The position numbers were made by a program, and so were the translations under genes. The notes beneath the pieces were generated by a model. It saw only the letters and a list, made by a program, of their open reading frames with translations, searched no databases and was not told where the DNA came from. Positions 34,077 to 44,625 of a stretch of DNA of 64,000 bases are shown in pieces. Positions within the stretch are counted from its first letter, which is position 1. The number at the start of each line of letters is the position of its first letter. Source of the stretch: Datisca glomerata (taxonomy: Eukaryota > Streptophyta > Magnoliopsida > Cucurbitales > Datiscaceae); contig QANY01002371.1 in assembly GCA_003255025.1 (NCBI GenBank), forward strand, positions 1,674,001 through 1,738,000. The letters run 5' to 3'.

Positions 34077-36061
34077 TGTAGATACCGTATTTTATCCGGC
34101 CTAATACATGAAATATACATGCTTTATATTTTGGCTCTTATAATAATACAAGACTATATGTATAATTTAAAAACTAATCCAATACTAAAATAAGAAAAGT
34201 GGTCCAAAGACTAAAAAGTAAAAATTGAAAAAAAGGACTAAAAAATAAAAATTGAAAAAAAGACTAAAAGTAAAAAAGGAATGAAGTCTTCACTTAAGGG
34301 GAGGTCTTTTGAGAGTAAAAAAAAGGGGGAAGTCATTTTTTAGAGTGAGAAAGAGAGGGGTTGGAGTGAGAAAGAGATGTGATTTTAGAGAGAGGAAGAG
34401 GTTCTACACTTCTATTATCTTCATCTTCTTCAATTTCTTCTTCTCAAGGTAGCTTAATTGTTTGGTACATTTGTTTATAGTATATTTTGTTCATCTCTCT
34501 TGTTCATATGAATGTAGTTGATATCTTTTGTAATTTTTGTTCATTCTTTATCATTTCTCCTCATTTAAATCTTAACATTTTAATTTCATGCTTTGATGAT
34601 TTCTTTACAAGTTGGATATTGAGATGTCTTTGTCCTCAACTTAATTAATGAGGATGATGATAAAGCTTTTGAGGGGTGGAAAAATTAACCAAATGTGAAT
34701 AAACCCTTTTAATGGGTTGAAAGTGTACATTTGATGTAAAGATCTCCTAGGATAATTTTCTCACACATAACAATGCATAAAATAGAGAGTAAAACCTCTA
34801 TACAAGATTATACAAATATCTAAGTTGTGAAATTTTCAATTTTCCTACAAAGTCTTTTCTTTTTTTAAAATATTATGTTCATCATTTTGTGACGCTTGTT
34901 TGAACTGATTATCATCCATGATCATCCCCTTTTCTATTTGATTAGCAATGACTAATGAGGGAAGGAAAGAAAAATGGCAATTAGTCGACTAAGTAGTAAA
35001 AAAATAGACATATTTATGTTAAAAAATATATTATTTATTTTTCATCATTTTTTAATTTATTTATTTATTTATTTAATAATATTATTATTATTACTATTAT
35101 ATTATATTATAATATATAATATTATAAAAAAACAAAAAAAACAAAAAAGTGGTGCAACAGAAGAAAGTATTCCTCTGTTGCAGCAAGAGCTGCATTGCAG
35201 TTCTTGCTATATATATATAATTTTTTTTTAATTTTTTGTCTTTCATTTATTACATAATATAGACTTTTTACTTTATTCTTACATTTTTTTGTATGTTTTA
35301 TATAATCTCAACATTTTATGTTTTCTATAATTTGACATCCTATAACTTATCTCTATTCTTTTACTTCCATTTTGTTGTAATTATTAACATTAATTTCCTT
35401 TACATGTTTATTTATTTAACATTCTTGCATCGTCATGCTTATAATGCGATTCTTGCATTATTATCTTATTATTATAATTAATGTTCATGTATGTGTGGAT
35501 TATAATTTTAATAATTAGATTTAGATTTTGTTACTTCTATTATTTAATTTTCACTAAAAAAAGCCCGACGATGGACTTTGAGATTTTTGGGATACCAAAC
35601 TTCTCGAACTACTGAGGTGAGGAGTTATTCTTGGGATACCGAGAATAACTCTAATAATGCTTTGATTTAAAAAGATATAAGAATACAAAAAAAAAATTTT
35701 TTTTCAATGGTCTTTGAACCACCCATTAAAAGTAATTTATTTTGTTCATTTCTATGATACAAAATGCATCAAATGGGACATTCAAAAATGAATCTCTTTA
35801 ACCTTTGCCTTAAAATAAAAAATTGGATAGCATTTGATTAAATTTGGTAACCATTTTATAATGGGTGTTGTGGGGTGCTAATACCTTCCCCACACACAAA
35901 CGACTCCCGAACCAACTTTGAGTTTTCGTAGACCAAAAATTTTCATCTTAAAATTGGGTGACCAATCACACCCTAAAATGATTGGTGGCGACTCTAAATT
36001 TATTTTTCCTTAAAAAATGAATTTTTTAATCGCCACTCCGCGTCGCACACACGTTGCTACT
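34077..36061. mobile_element. Probable solo LTR inserted in copia G gag
   Basis: 1985 bp with ends TGTAG...CTACT (TGTAG/CTACA with the last base changed) and a 5-bp TGCGT duplication, the signature of LTR-retrotransposon integration. No internal coding and no internal second copy of the ends, so a solo LTR is the simplest reading. Contents: purine-rich 34200-34400, a long A/T microsatellite at 35030-35130 (TTATTTATTT and ATTATT runs), a 10-bp stem hairpin GAGTTATTCT...AGAATAACTC at about 35621-35650, and a GGTGGCGACTCTAAAT block near 35980. That block resembles the 3' part of large plant gypsy LTRs. Orientation not settled. Confidence 0.65.
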
Positions 36062-36582
36062 TGCGTCATGTTGACCTTCATATGTTCCCAATTTTGAGAG
36101 ATGAAACGAATGACAGCTTGAACTTGTTGTTCATCGATTACTCTCTGATCATGTTTGACATCTCTCTCAAATGTTGTTTCATTGTGTGATGCCGACACTT
36201 TACATAAGTGTCAAATTTGATCGTGAGTTGTCTTAGTCTTGTTGCTGAATTCAAACCAAATTTCTCTTTTAGAGCATCCCACATATCCTTGGCAACTTCA
36301 AACTTTTCAAACTCACACATAAGATCATCTTGCATGCAGTTCAACAATGTAATGCGAGCTATGCTATTCTTTCATTTCAATAAATGATAAGCCTGTTGAT
36401 CTCTTCTATGTTGAGCAGAAGTACCATCTCCAGGTTCAGTCATATTGTTTTCAAGGGTTTCTAGAACTTCTTATTCTTCGAGAATATACTAAACTTTTTT
36501 ATGTTAAATATCAAAATTATCACCGTTCAATTTCTCACCCTTGTTCAGTTCAACTATTATATTTTTTTGATGCAGAAGTCAT
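36062..36582 (-). pseudogene. Copia G gag N-terminus
   Basis: Gag of the UBN2 type on the minus strand. The start at 36582 reads MTSASKK, with ELNKGEKLNGDNFDI in another frame. 36138-36347 has MLNCMQDDLMCEFEKFEVAK, MWDALKEKFG and TRLRQLTIKFDTY, then KQHLREMSNMIRE. 36010-36198 has DEQQVQAVIRFISQ and NWEHMKVNM, after which the LTR-like insertion breaks the frame. Two frameshifts and a few stops are visible. The LTR expected upstream (above 36600) could not be identified. Confidence 0.85.
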
Positions 36583-37406
36583 ATCAACTTCAACATATAA
36601 ACACAACAACACATATAAATACTAGCACTTCAAAGGAAAAACACACATTCACATCTTAAAGTTATGGCAAACTTATCTAAGTCAATGATGATGGATATTG
36701 AGTATAGGATCAAAAGTTCACAGTACTTACAATCATCTCCCACACAAATATTAGATCATCATTACTAAGTTATATGCCTAAAACATATCACATATGAGAA
36801 TACACTAATCTCATTTATCATAACTCCACTCAGTTAATATCACAACATGAAATATATATATACAAAATAAAAGACTATACTAAACATGGCAACTTACTTA
36901 GTTAGAATTAATTCTAAAAACAATCATCGTATGTACAAAGGAAATGGGACATCACAATTTGTTAAACACTTGATCATGAGACTCCATTCAGTGCACGTTC
37001 CTTCATGTCTATGCCAAGGCCCGACCTTGCGCTATGAAAATTTACAGATATTGATAATGCAGCTGAACGACGAATTCTAGAACGTATATTTTATTCCTCT
37101 CTTGATATGAAATCTTCTACAATACAATCGTATTCTTCAAAGGTATATTTTTCCATGATCTCTTCTTTATCTACATTCCATGAGTCCAACAAGGAATTGA
37201 GGAGAATTTTGCATATATCTATCTCAACCTCAATGCCCTTTTTCGCACTTGATTGTACATTTTGCTCAAATGTATTATATGTTCAATCATGTTGTGATAT
37301 GGATCCATTTTGTACTCGCAAAGTTCATAGTACAAAGTATATGATCCGTTATAATTTGCGTCTCAATCCATCTTTTGTACTAACATAACATAAATATATC
37401 AATTCA
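36583..37406. other. Unassigned, possible decayed gag fragment
   Basis: AT-rich. On the minus strand 37100-37390 shows weakly gag-like phrases (HIIHLSKMYNQV, ILLNSLLDSWN, FEEYDCIVEDF) that could be a second copia gag remnant. Too decayed to assign. Confidence 0.3.
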
Positions 37407-37555
37407 ATTTTCTTCTAAGAACGGCGTACGTAGACGCTCCCAAGGACTTAGGCTCCTTTAGTGGAACCATGTCCCTATTTCAATTTCCTTATGAGAACGG
37501 CATACATAGACGCACTCAAGGACTTAGGCTCCTTCAGTGGAACCATGACATCGTT
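37407..37555. repeat. Two-unit tandem repeat, about 76 bp
   Basis: Two copies sharing AGAACGGC, TA-GTAGACGC, CAAGGACTTAGGCTCCTT and AGTGGAACCATG. It resembles a diverged longer form of the 55-bp repeat that follows directly. Confidence 0.7.
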
Positions 37556-37890
37556 TTGATTTTCTTCTGAGAGTAGGACTTATGAATTGCCTCTTCTATG
37601 GACTTACGCCCTTAGTTCCTTCTAAGAGTAGAATTTATAAATTGCCCCTCCCAAGAACTTACACCCTTAGTTCCTTCTGAGAGTAGGACTTATGAATTGC
37701 CCCTCACAAGGACTTACACCCTTAGATCCTTTTGAAAGTAAGACTTATGAATTTCCCCTCCCAAGGACTCACACCCTTATCTCCTTCTAAGAGTATGACT
37801 TATGAGATGCCCCTCTTAAGGAATTACGCTCTTAGTTCCTTTAGAGAACAGGACTTACAAACTGCCAGCTCTCAGGACTCATACCCTAAT
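37556..37890. repeat. 55-bp minisatellite, six units
   Basis: Units begin TTCCTTCTGAGAGTAGGACT, continue TATGAATTGCCCCTC, and end ACTTACACCCTTAG. Six consecutive copies with identity falling toward the right end. Confidence 0.85.
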
Positions 37891-37959
37891 TTCCAATGTT
37901 GTTGAAGAAGAGAGAAGTTGACGCCAAGTATTTGTCTCGTGAGTAGTCTGCATGTTATC

Positions 37960-38900
37960 ATTCCATAAGTTTTGATTGAAAGTTCCAAATTGAATTCCAT
38001 GAAATTCTTCAAGAAGTTGTTTTTCATATGCTTCCGATGATATATAATTCATCATGTAATTGGCTCCGAGTCTGTACAGGTTAATTAATGAATCTGACCG
38101 TTCCACATAATATGCTTTTCGTGTCTTTTGATAGAAATCTCTAAATCGAAGTCTGTAAAATTCTCCAATAAGTAAAATTTTGTATCTTTCCGATGATGTA
38201 AGATTCACCGTATAGTTGGCTTCCATCAAATACAATTTCATTTCTGAAATTGACCATTTTGAATATTCTGCTTTCTCGAACAACTTTCACAAAAATTATC
38301 ATAACTTTTGCTCGAGAGCTCCACATCGAGTTCTGCAAAATTCTTCAAGAAGTAGACATCCATAGTTTTCTAATGATATATTATTGTCTGTATAAAAATT
38401 AATATGGTTTAAAAACTAAATTTGGGAAGCATTCATATATTTACTTTCCTAATAGTACCAACGAGAGCTGCCATAACTTTTGGTCGGGAGCTTCGAATTA
38501 ATTTTTGTAAAATTCTTCACAAGAGTGATTTTCGTATCCTTCCATTGATATACGATTCGTTGTGTAGTTGTCCCTCAGTAAATGCAGTTTAATTTCTGAA
38601 TTTAAGGTTCTGCATAATCTATTTTCCTGAGCAGCCTCAATGAGAATCGTCATAACGTTTTCTCATGAGCTCTAAATCAAGTTCTGCAAAATTCATCAAA
38701 CAATATACATCTACACTTTTCTCATGATATATTATATGTTGTGTAAGTCTTCTTAAAAGAATTAAATTTGAAAAACGTAATTAAGTTACTTTTCTGAACG
38801 AAGACTACCATACTTTTGATCTAGAGCACAACTTGAATTCCGTAAAATTCTCCTTGCAGCAGATTTTCATATCTTTATAATTATGTGACTCGCCATGTTA
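37960..38900. repeat. Degenerate tandem repeat of about 157-177 bp, six units
   Basis: An anchor of the form GAGCTC-x-A-ATCGAGTTCTGCAAAATTCTTCA recurs at about 37977, 38133, 38310, 38484, 38661 and 38818. Between anchors are recurring CATAACTTTT and TATCTTTCCGATGATATA blocks. The minus ORF 37879-38283 spans the first units and shows the repeat at protein level (SERYKILLIGEFYRLRF, SEAYEKQLLEEFHGIQF), with no known domain. Confidence 0.75.
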
Positions 38901-39989
38901 TTTTTCTTCCAGATTTTTTTTGTTTCAATTTTCATTTCCGCTCTCATTGTCACTTCTTTTGTTATGACATTTTTGTTCTCATTGTTTGTGCATCTTTTAT
39001 TTTACTCATAAAGTCCATTTGAAGGACTATCAAGTTCGTAGCCTTCCGTTCTAAAAATTTGAATGATTGTCTTTTTAGCTTTCATGTTCTATAATGAAGT
39101 GGCAGGTTTCCCGTTCTGAAGTGATAGCTTTCCCGTTCAGAAGTGGCAGCGTTTTTGTTTGAAGTGAATGTAATCTTCTTTGCTATTCTTTTCTCTGGAA
39201 TTTCTACTCTGAAATTCATAACAATTTTTTTCTTTTCTAATGAATTTCTATTATGAAAATTCTTTCAAATTTCTATTCAAATTTCTACTCTTAAAGTTTT
39301 AGCTTTTTCTCTTTCTGAAGCTTTAGCGCTGAAGCTTCTTAATTATGAATTTCTAACTTCTACTTTATATTCCTGAGTTCTGATTTCAGATTTTCTGTTA
39401 TGAAACTTTGACTTCAAATTTTTTGTTCGGAAACTCTGAATTCATCTTTTCAGTTTTGAAGCTTTGACTTCAACTTTTCTGTTCTGTATCTCTAACTTCA
39501 ACTTTTTTATCTGAACTTTTATGATATGCGCTTTCATAAATTTTCTAGTCTGAGCTTTTATGAGCTTTTCTGATATGAACTTTTTGAGCTCTTCTGGTTT
39601 GCGCTATCTGACCTCTTATGGTCTGAACTTTATGAGTACTTCAAGTCTAAACTTTGTGATCTTTTTTAGGTTCTTTAAGCGTTTCTGATATGAGTTTTCT
39701 GAGCTTTTCTGGTCTGAGCACTTTTTTAACTCATCCTTCCTTCGAATGGATTTCTTTTCTGTTCTCCTTCCTCTTTTTTTTGGTTACTTTTGGCCTAGCT
39801 ATCGTAGGTGAACTTTGATCGACTGACAGTTCACTAGTGGTAGTTTGTAGGTCTCGCTGGCCCCTCGTGGTGGTTATTAAATTTGCATAATTCAATTCCC
39901 CAAATTGTGTTAATAATAAATTTTTAAAATAATAATTGTACAAAATAGATAAATCAATTGAATACGAATGAGTGAATTCACCGTTGTTC
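38901..39989. other. Low-complexity pyrimidine-rich internal region of element H
   Basis: Short irregular repeats on a TTCTGAACTTT theme. 39100-39170 has GTTCTGAAGTG-GCAG copies, and 39540-39725 has about 25-bp units around TCTGATATGAACTTTTTGAG. The minus ORF 39731-40075 has no recognised domain. Confidence 0.5.
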
Positions 39990-40490
39990 ACTCTATTTTC
40001 GGTTTCATAGTCATTTTCATTACTACTTCCGAATTCGTTTCTTCCTCTTCTTCCATTGTTGGAAGCGTGTTTCATTTGGTGCGTTCTTCACTCTGATCTA
40101 GCTCTCTAATTCCCATTCTTGCTAAAAACCTGATTTGGCGCTCTTTTTTCAATTCTCGCTAAGAGTCTGATCAGGCGCTCGTTTTTCCATTCTCCTTAAG
40201 AGTCTGATCTGGCGTTTCAGTTTCTGTTCTCGCTGAGGGGTCTATCTATGACGCTTCGACTTTTATTCTCGCGAGGGGGTCTACTCTGACGCTTCAATTT
40301 CTGTTCTCACTAGGGGTCTGCTTTTACGTTTTGATTTACGTTCTAGCCTTTTGAGTCTCCTTAATCATTTCTTTTGTCACTTCCCATCCGTTATTTGCTC
40401 TGTTTTCAGTTCTGTAGTCATTTTTGTCACTACTTCTGCATCCGTTTCTTCTTCTACTTCCATTGTTGGAAGTGTGTTTCATTTGGTTTT
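39990..40490. repeat. Duplicated block and tandem units near the leader of element H
   Basis: 39990-40082 (ending CCATTGTTGGAAG, GTGTTTCATTTGG) is repeated at 40396-40490. Between them, 40088-40330 holds about five degenerate 45-57-bp units with TTCTCGCTAAGAGTCTGATC and GGCGCT. Confidence 0.7.
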
Positions 40491-40530
40491 GAGCATTTGA
40501 GGGAGAGATTTCTTGAGTTTTTTCTCATCT

Positions 40531-40548
40531 CTCAACGAAAGCACCAAA
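40531..40548 (-). other. Primer-site-like sequence of element H
   Basis: The minus strand reads TTTGGTGCTTTCGTTGAGAG, a form often found just inside plant gypsy-type LTRs (TTTGGTGCTTTCATTGAGAG). It follows a CCTTTACA end at 40549. Confidence 0.6.
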
Positions 40549-41330
40549 TGTAAAGGAAAATTGTCTTTGAGAATTGATCGTGAATTCTCTACATCATAAT
40601 GTGAAAATATAGAGAATAATTAAGAGAGAGAATGAGAGAATAAATGTGCCATGATTTATGTGAAAAAACCCTTAAAGGGAAGAAAAACTACTGAGAGATT
40701 TTGATAGTATTTCATTATGGAGAAAGGGTTTACAAGACTAATGGGTGTTGAGAGTTGTTCTCCCTTGTTGGAGTTACATCTTGTCTTTATTTATAGGCCT
40801 TCAATCGGTTACATAGAATCTGATACAACTTATCTAATTCTATCTAAAAATAGGATCAACAGAATATTCTCTGAGATCTAGCTTATCAACATTAACAACT
40901 TAGTAAATCTTGACCGTCTGAAATCCAATAGTCTTAATTAGCTTCTTTTTGGATTGCCACGTTGATAATCCACGTACTTTCGTCTGATTTGTCTATTCTT
41001 CATTACCGCCTAGTTAATCCTATGGTTCTCACTCTATCTTCTCTTCGATGGAGTCTTTGATCTAGATCTTACTACGTGTCATGAAAAATTTTGTCTGTGT
41101 ATCTTGCTTATTAGTATTAACAACTTTTTGAATTTAAATCATTTGGCATGGTGTAGCGAATCTGATGGCTGTAGTGATTGCTACTAGCCTTGGCACGGTG
41201 GTGATTCCTTCGATTGACTTCTCTAGCTTTCGTGACTCCCTTTGCGACTTTTTTACTTCAGCTATCTTGGTTAGCCGAGTAGCTCTAGATCAACTTCTTT
41301 AGATATGCCAACATGGTAAATTTAACTATT
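40549..41330 (-). repeat. LTR of element H (outer end uncertain)
   Basis: Inner end TG...(plus)/...CA (minus) at 40549, with a TATA box TATAAATAAA on the minus strand at 40786-40795, giving about 240 bp of R-U5. The outer end is a guess. No second LTR was found, so the element lacks its 3' end or that LTR has diverged. Confidence 0.45.
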
Positions 41331-42025
41331 TTCATAATACTTCTGTGCCATTTACTTTAATTATTTTTCTTCTCCGCTAATGTGACCGAACACCGAGAAT
41401 TATTCATGTTCAATTGCAATGGTCAAGATTCTTGGTTCGGAATCTACTGCTTGTGCATTTTTTTAGGCCTTCGATTCGTGATTCTCCAAGTGTGAAATTC
41501 CTCGTAGTATGATATTAGTATGACTCCGAGCCAATTGAATTTCTTCTTGAGTGAGTCATATGAAGTTCCGCGTCTTTGATATTTGGGTATCTGATCCGAA
41601 ATTTAAATGCACAACATGATTATCGGGTAAGATCTTAATTTAGTGCACCATGATTAATAGATCAATTGTTTATGCGTACTTGTGTTCCTTCAGGAGTGGG
41701 TTAGAAGTTCTAAGAAACGAGCGATGTTGAAGAGTACCGCACATCATTTGAACAGAAAATAACCTTTTGCTTAATTAAAATTATTAAAATTATTTTTGTC
41801 TACGTTTTTCGAATCCCACACCATGAGTCCTGTTGCAGTCCAATTTGAACCACATTTTTTTAACATAACCTTTTGCCTCAGAGTCCTTTTCTTGAGTAGC
41901 CAATTGAGTTGTGGGTTATTTGTAAATTTGTTCATTTCATTTTGGTTAATAAATTTTATATATTTTTTTTAAATTTAGAAATTTATACCATTGGCTCATC
42001 ACAATCAACATAAAAAGTTTTAACT
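41331..42025. other. Intergenic
   Basis: No gene recognised. The last 150 bp may be the outer part of the left inverted flank of the hairpin array, but the match there is weak. Confidence 0.4.
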
Positions 42026-42116
42026 CTCATTTTCTTCATCATTTCTTTTCATTTTCCACATGTAAAGATCAAATCAATATCCACTCTGTCACTCTTCTTC
42101 TTCTTCCCCTCATTGT
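42026..42116 (+). repeat. Left inverted flank of hairpin array
   Basis: Contains TCATCATTTCTTTT, ATTTTCCACATG, GATCAAATCAAT and CTCTTCTTCTTCTT, in the same order as the reverse complement of 44521-44625. About 75 percent identity over about 90 bp by eye. Confidence 0.55.
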
Positions 42117-42542
42117 TTCCTCCATGCTTTCTAGTTCATTTTTTCCATCCTTTATAGTTTGTTTCCTCCATGCTTTCCTATTCAGCGAAGCAACGAAGGT
42201 TTGTTTCCTCTATGCATTTATGTTTTGCGAAGTTCATCCTCTCAATCCACTGGTTTTGATCATGGCATAGTCGTTTAGGCTTCAATGGTGGTAATGGCCG
42301 AATGGGTACTTAACCAACTTAGTGGCTAGAGAAAACTTGAGGCTTGAGAATTTTTTTTTCATTTGGATTTTGTGAATTCTTTTACACTTCTTTGGATTAT
42401 AAGTTTGTTGATTAGATATGTTTGTTGATTAAAATTTAAGTGATTATAAACGATGAAGGGTTCAAAATTGATTACTGTGTGGATGATGTCAATTACTATA
42501 TCTAGATTGCTCTTTGTATAAATCATTGCATGAAATAAAATG

Positions 42543-44516
42543 ACTACTTGAAGGGTTCAAGTAGTAAAAAATCACTATTTGAAGGGTTCAAGTAGAAAAA
42601 CTACTACTTGAAGGGTTGAAGTAATAACTAATTTTGGGCGTCTGAAAGTTTTTAAAATAGTGTTTTATGGACTTGAAAATGGGCTGCGATGGGTAAATCT
42701 TGTCGCACATGTAGATCTCTAAATAAGCTTCGATTTGATGTCTTACGGGCCACGTGATTCCAGCTGAGTCAAAGTATGCCCTCCTGAAGTTGACCCTGCG
42801 TGTGCCAAGATTCGTTTGTTCCAGAAAATCTAAAGCTCAACTACTCGCATCACTACTTGAACCCTTCAAGTAGTGACGAGCTTACTGGACAATGGATTTC
42901 AAGAGAAAAAAATTACTTGAAGGGTTCAAGTAGTAAAAAATGACTACTTGAACCCTTCAAGTAGTCACACGCTCACTGAAAATTGACTATTGGAGAGAAA
43001 AATGACTATTTGAAGGGTTCAAATAGTATTTTATCACTACTTAAATCCTTCAAGTAATTATTTTTTTTTGTAAGTCAACACTCATACACAATGTGACTAC
43101 TTGAAGGGTTCAAGTAGTTATTTATGACTACTTGAACCCTTCAAGTAGTTGTTTATGACTACTTGAATGGTTCATATACTCACATGGTGTATGAGTAATT
43201 GATTGATAAAAAAATTAACTACTTGAACCCATCAAGTAATGACATGGTGTATTAGTGTTGACTGACAAAAAAATTACTTAAAGAGTTATTGTAATCATAA
43301 AAAACTACTTGAACCCTTAAATTAGAAGAAAAAGTTTCGTTAAAAATAAAGATGAAGAAGAACAAGAAGATACAAATATTAATTATTAAAAAAAATTATT
43401 TGAAGGGTTTAAGTAATGCTTTTGATTCCCTACTTGAAGGGTTCAAGTAGTCAGACAACTACTTGAACCCTTCAAGTAACATTTTTTTCTTCTAGAATCA
43501 AAAATTACTTGAAGGGTTCAAGTAGTCAGATACAACTACTTGAACTCTTCAAGTAGTATATTTTTTTACTTTGAGAATCAAAATCACTACTTGAAGGGTT
43601 CAAGTAGTCAGATACAACTACTTCAACTTTTCAAGTAATATTTTTTTACTTTCAGAATCAAAATCACTACCTGAAGGGTTCAAGAAGTCAGATACAACTA
43701 CTTGAACCCTTCAAGAAATATTTTTTTTACTTCCAGAATCAAATCAAAACTTGAAGGGTTCAAGTATTCAGATACAATTACTTAAAACCCTGCAAGTAAT
43801 ATTATTTTACTTTCAAAATCAAAATCACTACTTGAAGGTAGTCAACTACTTGAACATTTTAAGTGATATATTTTTTTTACTTTCAAAATCAAAATCACTA
43901 CTTGAAGTATTCAAGTAGTCAGATACAACTACTTGAACCCTTCAAGTAATATTTTTTTAACTTCCTGAATCAAAATCACTACTTGGAGGGTTCAAGTTGT
44001 CAGATACAACTACTTGAACCCTTCAAATAATATATTTTTTTACTTGGAGGGTTCAAGTAGTCACACGGTGTATGGGTAATTGACTGACAAAAAAAACAAC
44101 TACTAGAACCCTTCAAGTAGTCATAAACAACTACTAGAACCCTTCAAGTAGTCATAAACAACTACTTGAACCCTTCAAGTAGTCACCTGATATTTGAGTG
44201 TTGACTGAAAAAATAATTACTTGAATGGTTCAAGTAGAAGAAAAAGTTTCATTGAAAAATAAAGAAGAAGAAGAAGAATTTTTAAAATTGAACTTTTCAA
44301 GTAGTCATCTGGTATATGAGTAATTGACTTACAAAAAATACCTATTTGAACCCTGAAATAGTCATAAATAATTATTTGAAGGGTTCAAGTAGTTAAAAAC
44401 AACAACTTAAACCCTTCAAGTAATCATCTGATGTATGAATGTTGACTAACAAAAAAAATAATTACATGAAGGGCTCAAGTAATTATAAAAAAACTACTTG
44501 AACCCTTGAAGTGCAA
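42543..44516. repeat. Array of about 42 short inverted repeats (hairpin array)
   Basis: A 23-bp unit with arms ACTACTTGAA and TTCAAGTAGT around a 3-base loop, GGG in one orientation and CCC in the other (the two forms are reverse complements). By hand about 42 copies are found. Perfect copies start at 42543, 42852, 42943, 43096, 43127, 43586 and 44160; the rest carry one to several changes. Spacers vary at the edges, but from 43429 to 44060 units alternate G-form, CAGATACAA spacer, C-form, then an A/T spacer with TTTACTTTCAGAATCAAAATC, repeating every 80-85 bp. A third repeat level has GAAGAAAAAGTTTC plus GAAGAAGAA tracts at about 43320, 44235 and 44510. No open frame spans it. Probably the body of a foldback-type DNA element; not a CRISPR array. 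Confidence 0.9.
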
Positions 44517-44520
44517 GAAT

Positions 44521-44625
44521 AAAGAAGAAGAAGAGGAATACAATAATATTAAATTGATTTGACATATGCGTTGAGAAATAAAAAGAAATGATGAGGGAAG
44601 AGAGAGATTGCAAGTAATGATATGA
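44521..44625 (-). repeat. Right inverted flank of hairpin array
   Basis: Reverse-complement counterpart of 42026-42116: GAAGAAGAAG, ATTGATTTGACATATG, AAAAAGAAATGATGAGGGAAGA. It lies immediately outside the last hairpin. Confidence 0.55.

Noticed and set aside
42543..44516. CRISPR-like array (regular short palindromic repeats)
   Set aside because: The spacers are themselves repeats, the units occur in both orientations, there are no cas genes, and the context is a plant nuclear genome.
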